Origin: Luteimonas endophytica
GTDB taxonomy: Bacteria > Pseudomonadota > Gammaproteobacteria > Xanthomonadales > Xanthomonadaceae
DNA length: 64,000 nucleotides
Direction of reading: 5' to 3'
NCBI RefSeq assembly: GCF_029887875.1
Contig: NZ_JARXRM010000046.1
Coordinates: 225,438-289,437 of the forward strand
The position numbers and the translations under genes were made by a program. Shown piece by piece: positions 1-8,258 of the stretch. The notes under the pieces are model-generated. The model worked only from the letters and a program-made list of their open reading frames with translations, had not been told where the DNA came from and did not search any database. Every line of letters begins with the position of its first letter. The first letter of the stretch is position 1.

Positions 1-2
1 CC

Positions 3-677
3 CTGCTGTTGCGCGATCGGCCCGAATCGGCCGTGGTGTTCTGCAATACGCGCGCCGATACGGTCGAGGTGGTCGGCTCGCTGTCGCACTATGGCTTTTC
101 GGCGCTCGCCCTGCATGGCGACATGGAGCAGCGCGACCGCGACGAGGTGCTGGTGCGCTTCGCCAACCGCAGCTGCAGCGTGCTGGTGGCCAGCGACGTC
201 GCCGCGCGCGGGCTGGACGTCGAGGATCTTGGCGCGGTGATCAACTACGAGCTGCCCACCGACCCCGACACCTACCTGCACCGCATCGGCCGCACCGGGC
301 GCGCCGGCCGCGAGGGGCTGGCGCTGAGCCTGTGCGCGCCGCGCGAGCTCCCGCGCGCCAAGGCCATCGAGGAACGCCAGGGCCGGCCGCTGCGCTGGGT
401 CCCGCTGCAGCCGCTGTCGGGCAGGGCGGGCGACGTGCCGGCCGCCGCCATGGCCACCCTGCGCATCGACGGCGGCCGCACCGACAAGCTGCGCGCCGGC
501 GACATCGTCGGCGCGCTCACCGGCGCGGCCGGGCTGCACAAGGACGCGATCGGCAGGATCGACGTGTTCGCCACCCGCAGCTACGTCGCCATCGCCCGGC
601 CGCAGGCGGCGAAGGCGCTGGCTGCGCTGCGCGAGGGCAGGATCAAGGGACGCAGGTTCCGCGTCAACCGGCTGTAG
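3..677 (+). CDS. dbpA: ATP-dependent RNA helicase DbpA, C-terminal part (cut by window edge)
   Basis: DEAD-box helicase that acts in 50S ribosome assembly by binding hairpin 92 of 23S rRNA (family knowledge). The reading frame is open to the left edge, so the N-terminal RecA domain with the Walker and DEAD motifs lies outside the window. Visible are helicase domain 2, with SDVAARGLD (motif V) and HRIGRTGRAGR (motif VI), and then a C-terminal domain of about 75 residues ending in GRRFRVNRL, which matches the DbpA-specific RNA-binding domain. That last domain separates it from other DEAD-box proteins such as RhlE or SrmB. The gene ends 30 bases before a convergent LysR gene. Confidence 0.93.
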   Translation: MLLRDRPESAVVFCNTRADTVEVVGSLSHYGFSALALHGDMEQRDRDEVLVRFANRSCSVLVASDVAARGLDVEDLGAVINYELPTDPDTYLHRIGRTGRAGREGLALSLCAPRELPRAKAIEERQGRPLRWVPLQPLSGRAGDVPAAAMATLRIDGGRTDKLRAGDIVGALTGAAGLHKDAIGRIDVFATRSYVAIARPQAAKALAALREGRIKGRRFRVNRL

Positions 678-707
678 GCAGGCGCGGCAGCGGAAGGCGG
701 CACACGC

Positions 708-1556
708 CTATGCCATCTCGCAGATCAGTTCGCCGAACGCGGTGGATGCGGGCGTCTTGCCGCCGCTGCTCCAGACCAGCGAGAAATCGATCTCGGGCAG
801 CGGCGGCAGACCGTACCGGCCGTCGATGATCCTCATCCCGGCCTCGAGGTCGTCATGGGCGATCGCGGTGATCGCCAGCCCCGCCAGCACGGCGGCGTGA
901 ATGCCCTCCTGGCTGTGCGAGGTGAAGACGATGTGGCGCTCGATGCCGGCCTCCTCCAGCGCGCGGACGCCTACCTGCCGGTGCACGCACGGCGGCGGGT
1001 AGAACGCGAACGGCAGGGGTGCCCCGGGTGGCGGCTCGAAGGTGGCCGCGGCCACCCAGACCAGCCGCGTCCGCCGCAGCGGTCGTCCCGGCGCGGCCCC
1101 GGGGCCAGGCAGCGAGATCACCACCGCCAGGTCGAGCTCGCCGGTCCGGATCAGTGCCGGCAGGTCGAGGTTGGCGCTGATGCTGGCGTCCAGCCGCACC
1201 GCCGGGAAGTCGCGCGCAAAACGGCACAGCAGGCGCGGAAGCCGTTCGCCCATGAAGTTTTCCGGGGCGCCGAAGCGCACCGTGCCCGACAGCGGAGACG
1301 GGCGGAACCGCCGCGCCAGCGCGTCGAACGAGTGGAGAATCCGCTGCGCGTGCCGGAGCAGTTCCTCGCCGTCCTCGGTCATCGCCAGGCTGCGCGTCGT
1401 CCGCCTGAGCAGGCGCCGGCCGACCTGTTCCTCCAGGCGCCGGATCTGGTGGCTGACGGCAGACTGGGTGAGGTGTTGGCGCTGGGCCGCCCGGGTGAAG
1501 CTGCCGGTATCCGCCACGGCGACGAAGGTGCGCAACAGGGTCGGGTCGAGGTCCAT
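708..1556 (-). CDS. LysR-family transcriptional regulator
   Basis: A 282-residue LysR regulator. The N-terminal winged helix-turn-helix reads LRTFVAVADTGSFTRAAQRQ and continues through SAVSHQIRRLEEQ; the rest is a periplasmic-binding-like effector domain. I chose the ATG at 1556 because the family starts just before this helix; the frame runs open upstream to 1688, but that would add 44 unrelated residues. It is transcribed away from an MFS exporter that starts 77 bases upstream, the usual arrangement for a LysR regulator and its target. The shared gap is AT-rich and holds a dyad (1582-1607). The ligand is unknown. Confidence 0.9.
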   Translation of the reverse strand: MDLDPTLLRTFVAVADTGSFTRAAQRQHLTQSAVSHQIRRLEEQVGRRLLRRTTRSLAMTEDGEELLRHAQRILHSFDALARRFRPSPLSGTVRFGAPENFMGERLPRLLCRFARDFPAVRLDASISANLDLPALIRTGELDLAVVISLPGPGAAPGRPLRRTRLVWVAAATFEPPPGAPLPFAFYPPPCVHRQVGVRALEEAGIERHIVFTSHSQEGIHAAVLAGLAITAIAHDDLEAGMRIIDGRYGLPPLPEIDFSLVWSSGGKTPASTAFGELICEMA

Positions 1557-1581
1557 CGCGGGTGGATAAATGACGTTGATT

Positions 1582-1607
1582 AATGATAGTCGAGAAATTA
1601 AATCATT
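1582..1607. promoter_or_regulatory. Candidate LysR operator between regulator and MFS exporter
   Basis: AATGAT (1582-1587) and ATCATT (1602-1607) form an inverted repeat separated by 14 bases in a locally AT-rich stretch. A second pair of short arms, GAAAT (1594-1598) and ATTTC (1605-1609), overlaps it. The position between the divergent starts at 1556 and 1634 fits LysR autoregulation and control of the exporter. Assignment is by position and symmetry only. Confidence 0.45.
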
Positions 1608-1633
1608 TCCGTCATCGGAAGGTCTTGCCGAGA

Positions 1634-3217
1634 ATGCCGCTCCCCGTTCGAAGCGCGCCTGCGCTGCCCGGAGCCATGGCCACGACACGCGCCAGCCACG
1701 ACACGGCCGCCTTGACGGCCGTTTCCCTGTCCTCGCTGATGTTCGGCCTGGAGATCTCCAGCGTGCCGGTGATCCTGCCGACGCTGGAGCGCCAGTTGCC
1801 TGCGGACTTCGCGCAGATGCAGTGGATCATGAACGCCTACACGCTCGCCTGCACCTCGGTATTGATGGCGGTCGGCACCTTGGGCGATCGGTACGGCCGC
1901 AAGCGCATCTTCGTCGCCGGACTGCTCCTGTTCGGGCTGGCCTCGCTGGTCTGCGGGCTGGCGGACAGCGCCTGGACGCTGGTCGCCGCGCGCTTCCTGC
2001 AGGGCGCAAGCGGCGGCGCGATCCTGATCTGCGGCACCGCGATCCTGTCGCACCAGTTTCCCGCCGGCCGCGAGCGCGCGCGCGCATTCGCGGTGTGGGG
2101 CGTGGTGTTCGGCGTCGGCCTGGGCTTCGGACCGATCATCGGTGGCGCGATCGTCGCGGTGTCCAGCTGGCGTTGGGTGTTTCTGGTGCAGCTGCCATTG
2201 ATGGCGGCGACGCTGCTGCCGCTGCTGGCCGGGGTGCGAGAATCGCGCGATTCGCGGGCCAGGAAGCTCGACGGCCTGGGCATCGTGTCGCTGTCGCTGG
2301 CGGTGTTCGGGCTGGTCTTCTGCATCACCCAGGCGCCGGGCTTGGGGCTGGCCAGTCCCGCGGCGCTGGGAATGGCCGCGTTCGCGATCGCGGGATTCGC
2401 GGCCTTCGCGTGGGCCGAGAAGACGCACCCGCATCCGATGTTCGATTTTTCGGTGTTCCGGCTGCGCGACTTCTCCGGGGCGATGGTCGGCGCGGCCGCG
2501 ATGAACGTCAGTTTCTGGCCGTTCATCGTCTTCTTGCCGATCTACCTGCAGGGCGTACTGGGCTACGGTGTCTTCGCCGCGGGCGCATGCCTGTTCGCGT
2601 ACACGCTGCCGGCGCTGGTGATGCCGCCGGTGGCCGAGCGGCTGAGCTTGCGCTACCGCGCGGGGCGGGTGATTCCAGCGGGCCTGGGAGTGATCGGCGC
2701 CGGCTTCCTGCTGATGCGGGCCGGCGGCAGCGCCGCGCACGCCGGGTGGGCGACGCTGCTGCCCGGCCTGCTGCTGGCCGGCATCGGACTGGGCCTGACC
2801 AATACGCCGGTGACCAACACCACGACCGGCGCGGTCCCGGGCGACCGCGCGGGCATGGCATCGGGCATGGACATGAGCGCGCGCTTCATCAGCCTGTCGA
2901 TCAATATCGCGATCATGGGATTCATCCTGCTCGCGGGCGTCCATTCCAGCCTGCGCGACGCGTTCGGCGGCCAGGTCGGTGCCGAGCGCCTGCGCGCTGC
3001 GGCGGAGAAGGTCGCCGCCGGCGATCCGTCCGCGCTGGAGCGCGGGGCGGGCCTGCCGCCGGGACCGGCCGCCGCGGACGCGGCGCATGCCGCCCTCGCG
3101 CAAGGCTTCGATTGGCTGATGCTGTACGCCGCCCTGGGCGTCTGGCTGCTCGCGGCCTTGAGCCTGGGGATCTTCCGGCAGCGGGAACCGAGGGAATTGA
3201 ACGTTTCGGTCCCTTGA
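1634..3217 (+). CDS. MFS transporter, DHA2 (EmrB/QacA) type drug exporter
   Basis: A 527-residue inner-membrane proton antiporter with about 14 hydrophobic segments. The loop after TM2 has the MFS signature GDRYGRKRIF, and segment 5 holds GxxxGPxxGG-type motif C (GVGLGFGPIIGGAI), typical of exporters. The start at 1634 is preceded by GGAAGG (1617-1622) at 11 bases; the ATG at 1676 has a GGAG too close to use. No HlyD-type adaptor lies beside it, so it probably works alone in the inner membrane. The divergent LysR gene is the likely regulator. Substrate cannot be told from sequence. Confidence 0.9.
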   Translation: MPLPVRSAPALPGAMATTRASHDTAALTAVSLSSLMFGLEISSVPVILPTLERQLPADFAQMQWIMNAYTLACTSVLMAVGTLGDRYGRKRIFVAGLLLFGLASLVCGLADSAWTLVAARFLQGASGGAILICGTAILSHQFPAGRERARAFAVWGVVFGVGLGFGPIIGGAIVAVSSWRWVFLVQLPLMAATLLPLLAGVRESRDSRARKLDGLGIVSLSLAVFGLVFCITQAPGLGLASPAALGMAAFAIAGFAAFAWAEKTHPHPMFDFSVFRLRDFSGAMVGAAAMNVSFWPFIVFLPIYLQGVLGYGVFAAGACLFAYTLPALVMPPVAERLSLRYRAGRVIPAGLGVIGAGFLLMRAGGSAAHAGWATLLPGLLLAGIGLGLTNTPVTNTTTGAVPGDRAGMASGMDMSARFISLSINIAIMGFILLAGVHSSLRDAFGGQVGAERLRAAAEKVAAGDPSALERGAGLPPGPAAADAAHAALAQGFDWLMLYAALGVWLLAALSLGIFRQREPRELNVSVP

Positions 3218-3238
3218 TGCCTGGAGTGATGCCTGGAG
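3215..3238 (+). repeat. Tandem 12-base duplication at the MFS stop codon
   Basis: TGATGCCTGGAG occurs twice in a row, at 3215-3226 and 3227-3238. The first copy supplies the TGA stop of the MFS gene. It looks like a small replication-slippage duplication with no coding effect. Confidence 0.8.
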
Positions 3239-3407
3239 CCTTCTTGCCGCTTCCGCGGCTGGCACGACCAATGGCACGTTTCCCGGGCCACCGCGTCGTG
3301 CAGGCTGGATGCCCACAGCCGGCGCCTGCCCGCGGGGCGCGGTTTCCAGGCGCGCCGCGGTGCGTGCGGCGCCGGCACGTTCGCGAATCCGGAACAAGGA
3401 GCGCCGC

Positions 3408-4583
3408 ATGCGGCCAGCGATATCGATCGCGACATCCATCCTGGTCCTGGCGCTCGCCGGTTGCTCGGCAACGGGCGCCGCCCGGCAGGACCTACCGCCG
3501 GAGGTCGACGCGGCCGCGCTGGATGCGGCGTTCGCCGCGCTGGTGCGCCGCAACGCGATCAACACCGCCGGCGTGGCCGTCATCCGCGACGGCAGGGTGG
3601 CGTGGACCGGCTACTACGGCGAGCAGAGCCCCGGCGTTCCTGCGTCGGAAACGACGCTGTTCAACGTCGCCTCGATCACCAAGGTCTTCACCGCGGAGAC
3701 CGTCCTGCGCCTGGCGGACGCGGGCCTGCTGCCGCTGGACGAGCCGATGGCGGCGCACTGGGTCGACCCCGACATCGCCGACGATCCGCGCCACGGGCTG
3801 CTCACCCCGCGCATGGCGCTCAGTCACACCACCGGCTTTCCGAACTGGCGCTTTCTCACGCCGGACGGGAAGCTGGCGTTCCAGCACGAGCCGGGGACGG
3901 CCTACGGATACTCGGGCGAGGGCTACGAATACGTGGCCAGGTACGCGGCCAACCGGCTGGGCACCGACTTCGGCGAACTGGTGAGCGAGCACCTGCTGGC
4001 GCCGCTCGGGATCGCAGATGCCGCCTACGTCATCCGCAAGGACAGCTTCGACCGCCTGGCGCAGGCGCGCGACGCGGAGGGCCGCTTCCATGGGCACTAC
4101 TGCCGGCCCAACGGCTGGTGCCGGGAGCCGGGCAGCTACTCGGCGGCCGACGACATGGCGATCACGGTGGTGGACCTGGCGCGCTTCCTGGTGGCGGCCG
4201 GCGACGGAGAGGGCTACGGCGCATCCATGCGCGCCGAGCGCGAGCGGGTGCACGTCGCGCTGGGAGACCAGGCGGTGGTGGACTGCGCGGAGGCGGCCCC
4301 GGAGGCGTGCCCGCGGGAGCAGGGCTACGGGCTCGGCTGGCAGGTGCTCGACTACGGCGACGACACGCTGCTGTCGCATGGCGGCAGCGACTGGTCGGAG
4401 CTCGCGCTCGCCTATATCCACACGCGCTCCGGCGATGGCGTGGTGATCCTGTTCAATGCGCCCGGCCGGCACGGGCTTGCGGCGATGCCGGAGGCGCTGG
4501 CGCTGGTCGATCCGGACTCGCCGCTGCGGGGAAAGTACGAGCGCTGGCACCGCCGTGCGCAGGAAAGCGGTGGAGGGGATTGA
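3408..4583 (+). CDS. Serine beta-lactamase-like hydrolase, lipoprotein
   Basis: A 391-residue class C beta-lactamase/CubicO-type hydrolase. The signal peptide ends in a lipobox LALAGC with Cys19, so it should be a lipoprotein. Catalytic motifs are SITK at residues 89-92 (nucleophile Ser and Lys), a YSG motif in the middle (GYSGEGYEY) and HGG near the C-terminus (LLSHGGSDW) in place of KTG. The start at 3408 has AAGGAG seven bases upstream. HGG rather than KTG is usual for esterase or peptidase members and argues against a true beta-lactamase. The substrate is unknown; it stands alone. Confidence 0.88.
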   Translation: MRPAISIATSILVLALAGCSATGAARQDLPPEVDAAALDAAFAALVRRNAINTAGVAVIRDGRVAWTGYYGEQSPGVPASETTLFNVASITKVFTAETVLRLADAGLLPLDEPMAAHWVDPDIADDPRHGLLTPRMALSHTTGFPNWRFLTPDGKLAFQHEPGTAYGYSGEGYEYVARYAANRLGTDFGELVSEHLLAPLGIADAAYVIRKDSFDRLAQARDAEGRFHGHYCRPNGWCREPGSYSAADDMAITVVDLARFLVAAGDGEGYGASMRAERERVHVALGDQAVVDCAEAAPEACPREQGYGLGWQVLDYGDDTLLSHGGSDWSELALAYIHTRSGDGVVILFNAPGRHGLAAMPEALALVDPDSPLRGKYERWHRRAQESGGGD

Positions 4584-4827
4584 TCCTGGCATGGGCGGAG
4601 CCGGGCGGTTCGCCCCGGCCAGACATCGAACTCCTCGGTCCGCTTCCAGATCCCGCGCCGCACGATCCGCGCAGTTCGGGTTCGAGGGACGACCAGGACG
4701 TGCCCGCGCACCCGACCGAGCCCGCCGCGCAGGCGTCGAGGATCTACCCGGCCCGTCTCGCCCCGATCGGGCGCGCCGGTGCAGTGCGTTCGGGCCGATA
4801 ATTCGGCCCCGAGCGAGGAATCGCACG

Positions 4828-5280
4828 ATGTCCGTTGGCGCTTCGAACCTGTCCAGTCAGCCATCGTTCGCGAGGCGCCTCGTCGTTGCCGTGGCGGCCG
4901 CCCTGGCGACCGCGGCGCAGGTGCTGTGGGCCGGACCGGATGCGCCCTCGGCGGCCGACGGGAGCGCGTCGCCGCTGCCCTACCTGCCCTGGCTGTGCCT
5001 GGTGGCGCTGCTGACCACCGGCGCCTGGCTGGCCCTGTCCGCGCGCCGGCTGCGCCCCGGGGTGCAGATCGCGGCGTTCGTCCCGGCGCTGACGGGCTAT
5101 TGGCTGCTGTTGGACTACCACGAGTTCTCGGTGCGGGTGGCGGCATGGAGCACGTTCGGCGCCGCGTCGCTCTGGCTGCACGTGCTGAGGGCCTCCGCGC
5201 TGCCGATCGTCGTTTGCGCAGCGGTCTTCGCGCTGATCTCGTGGCGGGCCCTACGCGGCATGCACGCGTCCGGTCGCTGA
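4828..5280 (+). CDS. Hypothetical membrane protein
   Basis: A 150-residue protein not recognised. It shows four hydrophobic stretches: near the N-terminus (about residues 18-36), about 50-70, about 78-96 and about 118-140, so it is probably an inner-membrane protein with four helices and short loops. The start at 4828 has GAGGAA nine bases upstream (4814-4819). The upstream 244 bases (4584-4827) hold no gene that I can support. No neighbour gives a functional hint. Confidence 0.72.
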   Translation: MSVGASNLSSQPSFARRLVVAVAAALATAAQVLWAGPDAPSAADGSASPLPYLPWLCLVALLTTGAWLALSARRLRPGVQIAAFVPALTGYWLLLDYHEFSVRVAAWSTFGAASLWLHVLRASALPIVVCAAVFALISWRALRGMHASGR

Positions 5281-5446
5281 GGCGACCGCCGCGCGACAGC
5301 GGGCGGGCGCTGCGCGCGAGGCGCCGTGGAAGGATCCGCCCTGGCCGCTACTTTTCTTTGCGGCTGAACATACTCGCGCCACGTTGATCGAGCGTCGATG
5401 GAAGTATCTGCTGGCGGCCAGGTCGAACAGACATCCCGAGGCCACC

Positions 5447-6232
5447 ATGTACCCCGATGCCGCGCCCGAGCAGATCGAGTTCTTCCGCGAGCACGGCTAC
5501 CTGCTGGTGAGGCAGGCGCTCCCGCAGGAGGCGCTGGACGAGCTGGAAAGGCACTGCGACGTCCTGATCGCCCAGAAGCACGAACTCGCCAACGACTGGG
5601 CGTGGAGCAGCGGGGAATCCAGGGAGAACCGTAGCTTCCGTATCGTGCAGTCGTCTCCCGCCAAGGTGTGGGCGGAGATCGCCGATCAGCCCTACCGCCA
5701 CTGGCTCGAGCGATTCTCGTCGCAGCTGATGGGGCTGGACATGACGTTCTGGTACGACCAGTTCCTCGGCAAGCCGCCGGGCAACAGCGCCGTGACGGAG
5801 TGGCACCAGGACGAAGCCTACTGGGGGCGAAACCTGGACGACCGCGGGATCACCGGCTGGATCCCGCTGCAGGACGTGGACGCCGGCAACGGGTGCATGC
5901 ACTTCATCGACCGGGGACAGAGGCTGGGCGTGCTTGCCCATCGCCTGGTCGACGGGGTGCAAAGCGATCTGCTGACCTGCGACGTGGATGAATCGAGCAC
6001 CGTGGTCTGCCCCATGCGACGCGGCGATGTCGTATTCCACCACTCCAAGACGCCCCACATGAGCACGGCCAACCACGGTTCCGCATGGCGCAAGGCGGTC
6101 ACCAATCACCTCCAGGCGCGCGGAGCCGGGGGCGAGGGCGGGCACTATCCGTGGCGGGTGAAGGTCAATCAGCGCACGGGAGAGCGGTCGCCGGTGGGCA
6201 GGGACGATGCCACCGGCAGACCCGCCGGATAG
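5447..6232 (+). CDS. Phytanoyl-CoA dioxygenase (PhyH) family protein
   Basis: A 261-residue Fe(II)/2-oxoglutarate-dependent oxygenase of the PhyH family. The iron ligands are visible as WHQDEAYWG (His120, Asp122) and the distal His204 in KTPHMSTANH, followed by Arg215 as the likely 2-oxoglutarate anchor. Residues 14-23 (REHGYLLVRQ) match the typical PhyH N-terminus. The start at 5447 follows a GAGG; an upstream in-frame ATG at 5384 is less likely because it precedes the conserved region by 21 unrelated residues. Bacterial relatives hydroxylate small molecules or natural-product intermediates; the substrate here is not evident. Confidence 0.88.
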   Translation: MYPDAAPEQIEFFREHGYLLVRQALPQEALDELERHCDVLIAQKHELANDWAWSSGESRENRSFRIVQSSPAKVWAEIADQPYRHWLERFSSQLMGLDMTFWYDQFLGKPPGNSAVTEWHQDEAYWGRNLDDRGITGWIPLQDVDAGNGCMHFIDRGQRLGVLAHRLVDGVQSDLLTCDVDESSTVVCPMRRGDVVFHHSKTPHMSTANHGSAWRKAVTNHLQARGAGGEGGHYPWRVKVNQRTGERSPVGRDDATGRPAG

Positions 6233-6378
6233 CCCGGCGGGCGCTTGTTGCCCGGATTGCATCCCCCCAGGAGATACCGGACGCGTTGCGATCCGCGGCC
6301 GCGGACGTTGCCCGGACGATCGGTTCCAGGCGCATGGCCGCTTTCGGGCGGAGCGCGCCGCGGCCACCGCTTCCAGGC

Positions 6379-7023
6379 TCATCGATTGGGGGGCGGCCCG
6401 CCCCGGGCCTGCCCGAGCGCTGGCGCCTCACCGCTGTTCTTCTTTCGGAACCGGGCCGCCTTGTGGCGGTTGCCGCACGTGGCCATGCTGCACCACCGGC
6501 GCCGGTGCGACTTGGTGCGGTCGTAGAACCAGAGGATGCAGTCGGGGTGCTCGCACTGTTTGACGAGGGCGAAGTCGCCTTCCACCAGCAGCCTTGCCAC
6601 CGCCTCGGCGACGGGCCCGAGCAGGCAGGCGAGCGCGTCGCCGCGCGCGATCCGGGTCAACGCCAGCTCACCGCCGCGCGGGCGCTGCAGGCTGGGCGCA
6701 CTGAGGTAGGCGTGCAGGTAGGCGTTGAGACCCGTGAAGTTTCCCACCTTGCCCTGCTTGCGCTTGACGATCAGGTCGCGCGCCTGCGCCCGTAGCGCCC
6801 TCGCCTGCGCGAGCAGGGCGTCAGCTACGCCGCTCCCGCTGCCGGCAGGTGCAGCGATGCCGTGCCGGGCCAGCCACCGCAGCACGTCTTCGGCGGAACT
6901 CCAGCAGTCGACCAGCTCCTGGTGGCTTCGCACCTGGGTGTTGAGCAGGTCCATCGCCAGGTGGTCGCCCACCATCGGAGCGTCGGCCGGTCGGGTCTCG
7001 CGTTGCAGCCCGGCGTCGTCCAT
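6379..7023 (-). CDS. CGNR zinc finger transcriptional regulator (ABATE domain)
   Basis: A 214-residue regulator. The N-terminal ABATE-type domain starts around GDHLAMDLLNT, and a C-terminal treble-clef zinc finger reads CEHPDC, then CSMATCGNR, giving four Cys ligands and the CGNR signature. CGNR proteins bind DNA through this finger and are thought to sense small ligands with the ABATE domain. It is divergent from an alpha/beta hydrolase gene starting at 7151. The shared gap carries two identical-geometry palindromes (7028-7056 and 7082-7110), strong candidates for its operators. Confidence 0.9.
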   Translation of the reverse strand: MDDAGLQRETRPADAPMVGDHLAMDLLNTQVRSHQELVDCWSSAEDVLRWLARHGIAAPAGSGSGVADALLAQARALRAQARDLIVKRKQGKVGNFTGLNAYLHAYLSAPSLQRPRGGELALTRIARGDALACLLGPVAEAVARLLVEGDFALVKQCEHPDCILWFYDRTKSHRRRWCSMATCGNRHKAARFRKKNSGEAPALGQARGGPPPNR

Positions 7024-7027
7024 CTAG

Positions 7028-7056
7028 TAACCTCTCAAAATCGGCTTGACAGGTTA
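7028..7056. promoter_or_regulatory. Candidate CGNR operator 1 (TAACCT-N17-AGGTTA)
   Basis: TAACCT (7028-7033) and AGGTTA (7051-7056) form a perfect 6-base inverted repeat with a 17-base spacer. It lies immediately upstream of the CGNR start codon, where binding would block that gene. A second copy with the same spacer length is at 7082-7110. Confidence 0.65.
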
Positions 7057-7081
7057 GCAGGGATGATGCACGCTTGTCTCA

Positions 7082-7110
7082 TAACCTGTTAAATGAAATT
7101 ATATAGGTTA
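7082..7110. promoter_or_regulatory. Candidate CGNR operator 2 (TAACCT-N17-AGGTTA)
   Basis: TAACCT (7082-7087) and AGGTTA (7105-7110), again with 17 bases between, 54 bases from operator 1. The AT-rich interior (including ATTATA at 7098-7103) could carry a -10 element for the hydrolase on the plus strand. It is 40 bases upstream of the hydrolase start, so this copy probably controls that gene. Confidence 0.65.
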
Positions 7111-7150
7111 TGGAATGCTTGCTACGTTTTTCTGGTCCCAGGGAGCCCTC

Positions 7151-8077
7151 ATGATCGCCAAGACACTCCTCCTCGCCGCCGCCCTCGGCAGCGCCTTCGG
7201 TGCCACGGCCGCGGACCGTGCCGTGCAGGTCCACCACCGCACCATCGAGGTCCAGGGCGTGGAAGTCTTCTACCGCGAGGCCGGCCCCGCGGAGGCGCCC
7301 ACGGTGCTGCTGCTGCACGGCTTCGCCGCCTCCTCGTACATGTTTCGCGAGCTGATCCCGCGCCTGGCCAGGGACTATCGGGTGATCGCCCCGGACCTGC
7401 CCGGCTTCGGCCAGACCACGGTGCTGCCCGGGGTCGATTTCGACTACACCTTCGACAACCTGGCCGCGGTGGTGGACGCCTTCACTGTCGCCAAGGGCGT
7501 GGACCGCTACGCCATGTACGTGTTCGACTACGGCGCTCCGGTCGGCTGGCGCCTGGCGGTGCAGCACCCGCAGAAGATCACCGCGATCGTCAGCCAGAAC
7601 GGCAACGCCTACGAGGCCGGCCTGAGCGAGGGCTGGGCCGACATGCGCAAGGCCTGGGAGCGCCCCAGCGCTGCGAATCGCGAGGCCCTGCGCCGTTTCA
7701 ACACCCCCGAGATGATCCGGTGGCAGTACACCGAGGGCGTCGCGGACACCTCGCTGCTGGCGCCGGAGGCCTGGCAGCTGGCGTCCGCCGCGATCGAGCG
7801 CATCGGCATGGAGCCGCAGCTGGACCTGCTGCTGGACTACGGCAACAACATCGAGCAGTACCCGCGGCTGCACGAATACTTCCGCCGCTACCGGCCGCCG
7901 ACGCTGGCGATCTGGGGCAGGCGCGACCCGTTCTTCCTCCCGGCCGGTGCGGAGGCGTTCAAGCGCGACAATCCCAACGCCGAGGTGCGTTTCCTCGACA
8001 CCGGCCACCTCGCCATCGAGACCCACGGCAAGGAAATCGCCGAAGCGATGCAGGCGTTCCTGGCCCGTCACCTGTAG
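7151..8077 (+). CDS. Secreted alpha/beta hydrolase with Asp nucleophile
   Basis: A 308-residue alpha/beta-fold hydrolase with an N-terminal signal peptide (about residues 1-22). The oxyanion motif is LLLHGFAAS; the nucleophile elbow reads YVFDYGAPVG, so the nucleophile is Asp126 as in haloalkane dehalogenases and epoxide hydrolases, not Ser. The acid/base His is in DTGHLAIETH near the C-terminus. The ATG at 7151 follows GGGAG; another ATG at 7115 would put 12 residues ahead of the signal peptide. The divergent CGNR gene and the two shared palindromes suggest induction by a substrate or product. Confidence 0.87.
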   Translation: MIAKTLLLAAALGSAFGATAADRAVQVHHRTIEVQGVEVFYREAGPAEAPTVLLLHGFAASSYMFRELIPRLARDYRVIAPDLPGFGQTTVLPGVDFDYTFDNLAAVVDAFTVAKGVDRYAMYVFDYGAPVGWRLAVQHPQKITAIVSQNGNAYEAGLSEGWADMRKAWERPSAANREALRRFNTPEMIRWQYTEGVADTSLLAPEAWQLASAAIERIGMEPQLDLLLDYGNNIEQYPRLHEYFRRYRPPTLAIWGRRDPFFLPAGAEAFKRDNPNAEVRFLDTGHLAIETHGKEIAEAMQAFLARHL

Positions 8078-8094
8078 GGGCGGCCCATGCCTGC

Positions 8095-8236
8095 TGCAGG
8101 AGCGGTCCATGGCCGCGAAGCCCCGCGTCGCATCCACGGGTGGCGAGAGCCGCGACGCTCGCGCGGTGGAACCGAACCCCGCGGCGCCGCCCGGCACCCA
8201 GGCCGCGCCGGTCTTCGCGGCCGAGGCCGCTCCTAC
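8095..8236. repeat. Inverted-repeat element with GGAGCGG-type ends
   Basis: Left arm at 8095-8120 (GGAGCGGTCCATGGCCGCGA core) and right arm at 8213-8236 (CGCGGCCGAGGCCGCTCC core) are near-perfect inverted copies about 92 bases apart. They lie between the hydrolase stop and the convergent VOC gene. Short GTAGGAGCGGC-like palindromes are common intergenic repeats in Xanthomonadaceae (established knowledge); a paired copy like this may form a long stem and end both transcripts. A related single copy is at 33684-33712. Confidence 0.65.
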
Positions 8237-8258
8237 GCGGTGGCGAACCCTCTCCGCC

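Noticed and set aside
1598-3583. A 661-residue minus-strand open frame across the MFS gene
   Set aside because: Arg/Gln/Ala-rich noise opposite a clear 14-helix transporter; no start signal or domain.
3408-4583. True class C beta-lactamase as the function
   Set aside because: Motif three is HGG rather than KTG and the protein has a lipobox, which fits esterase/peptidase-like members better.
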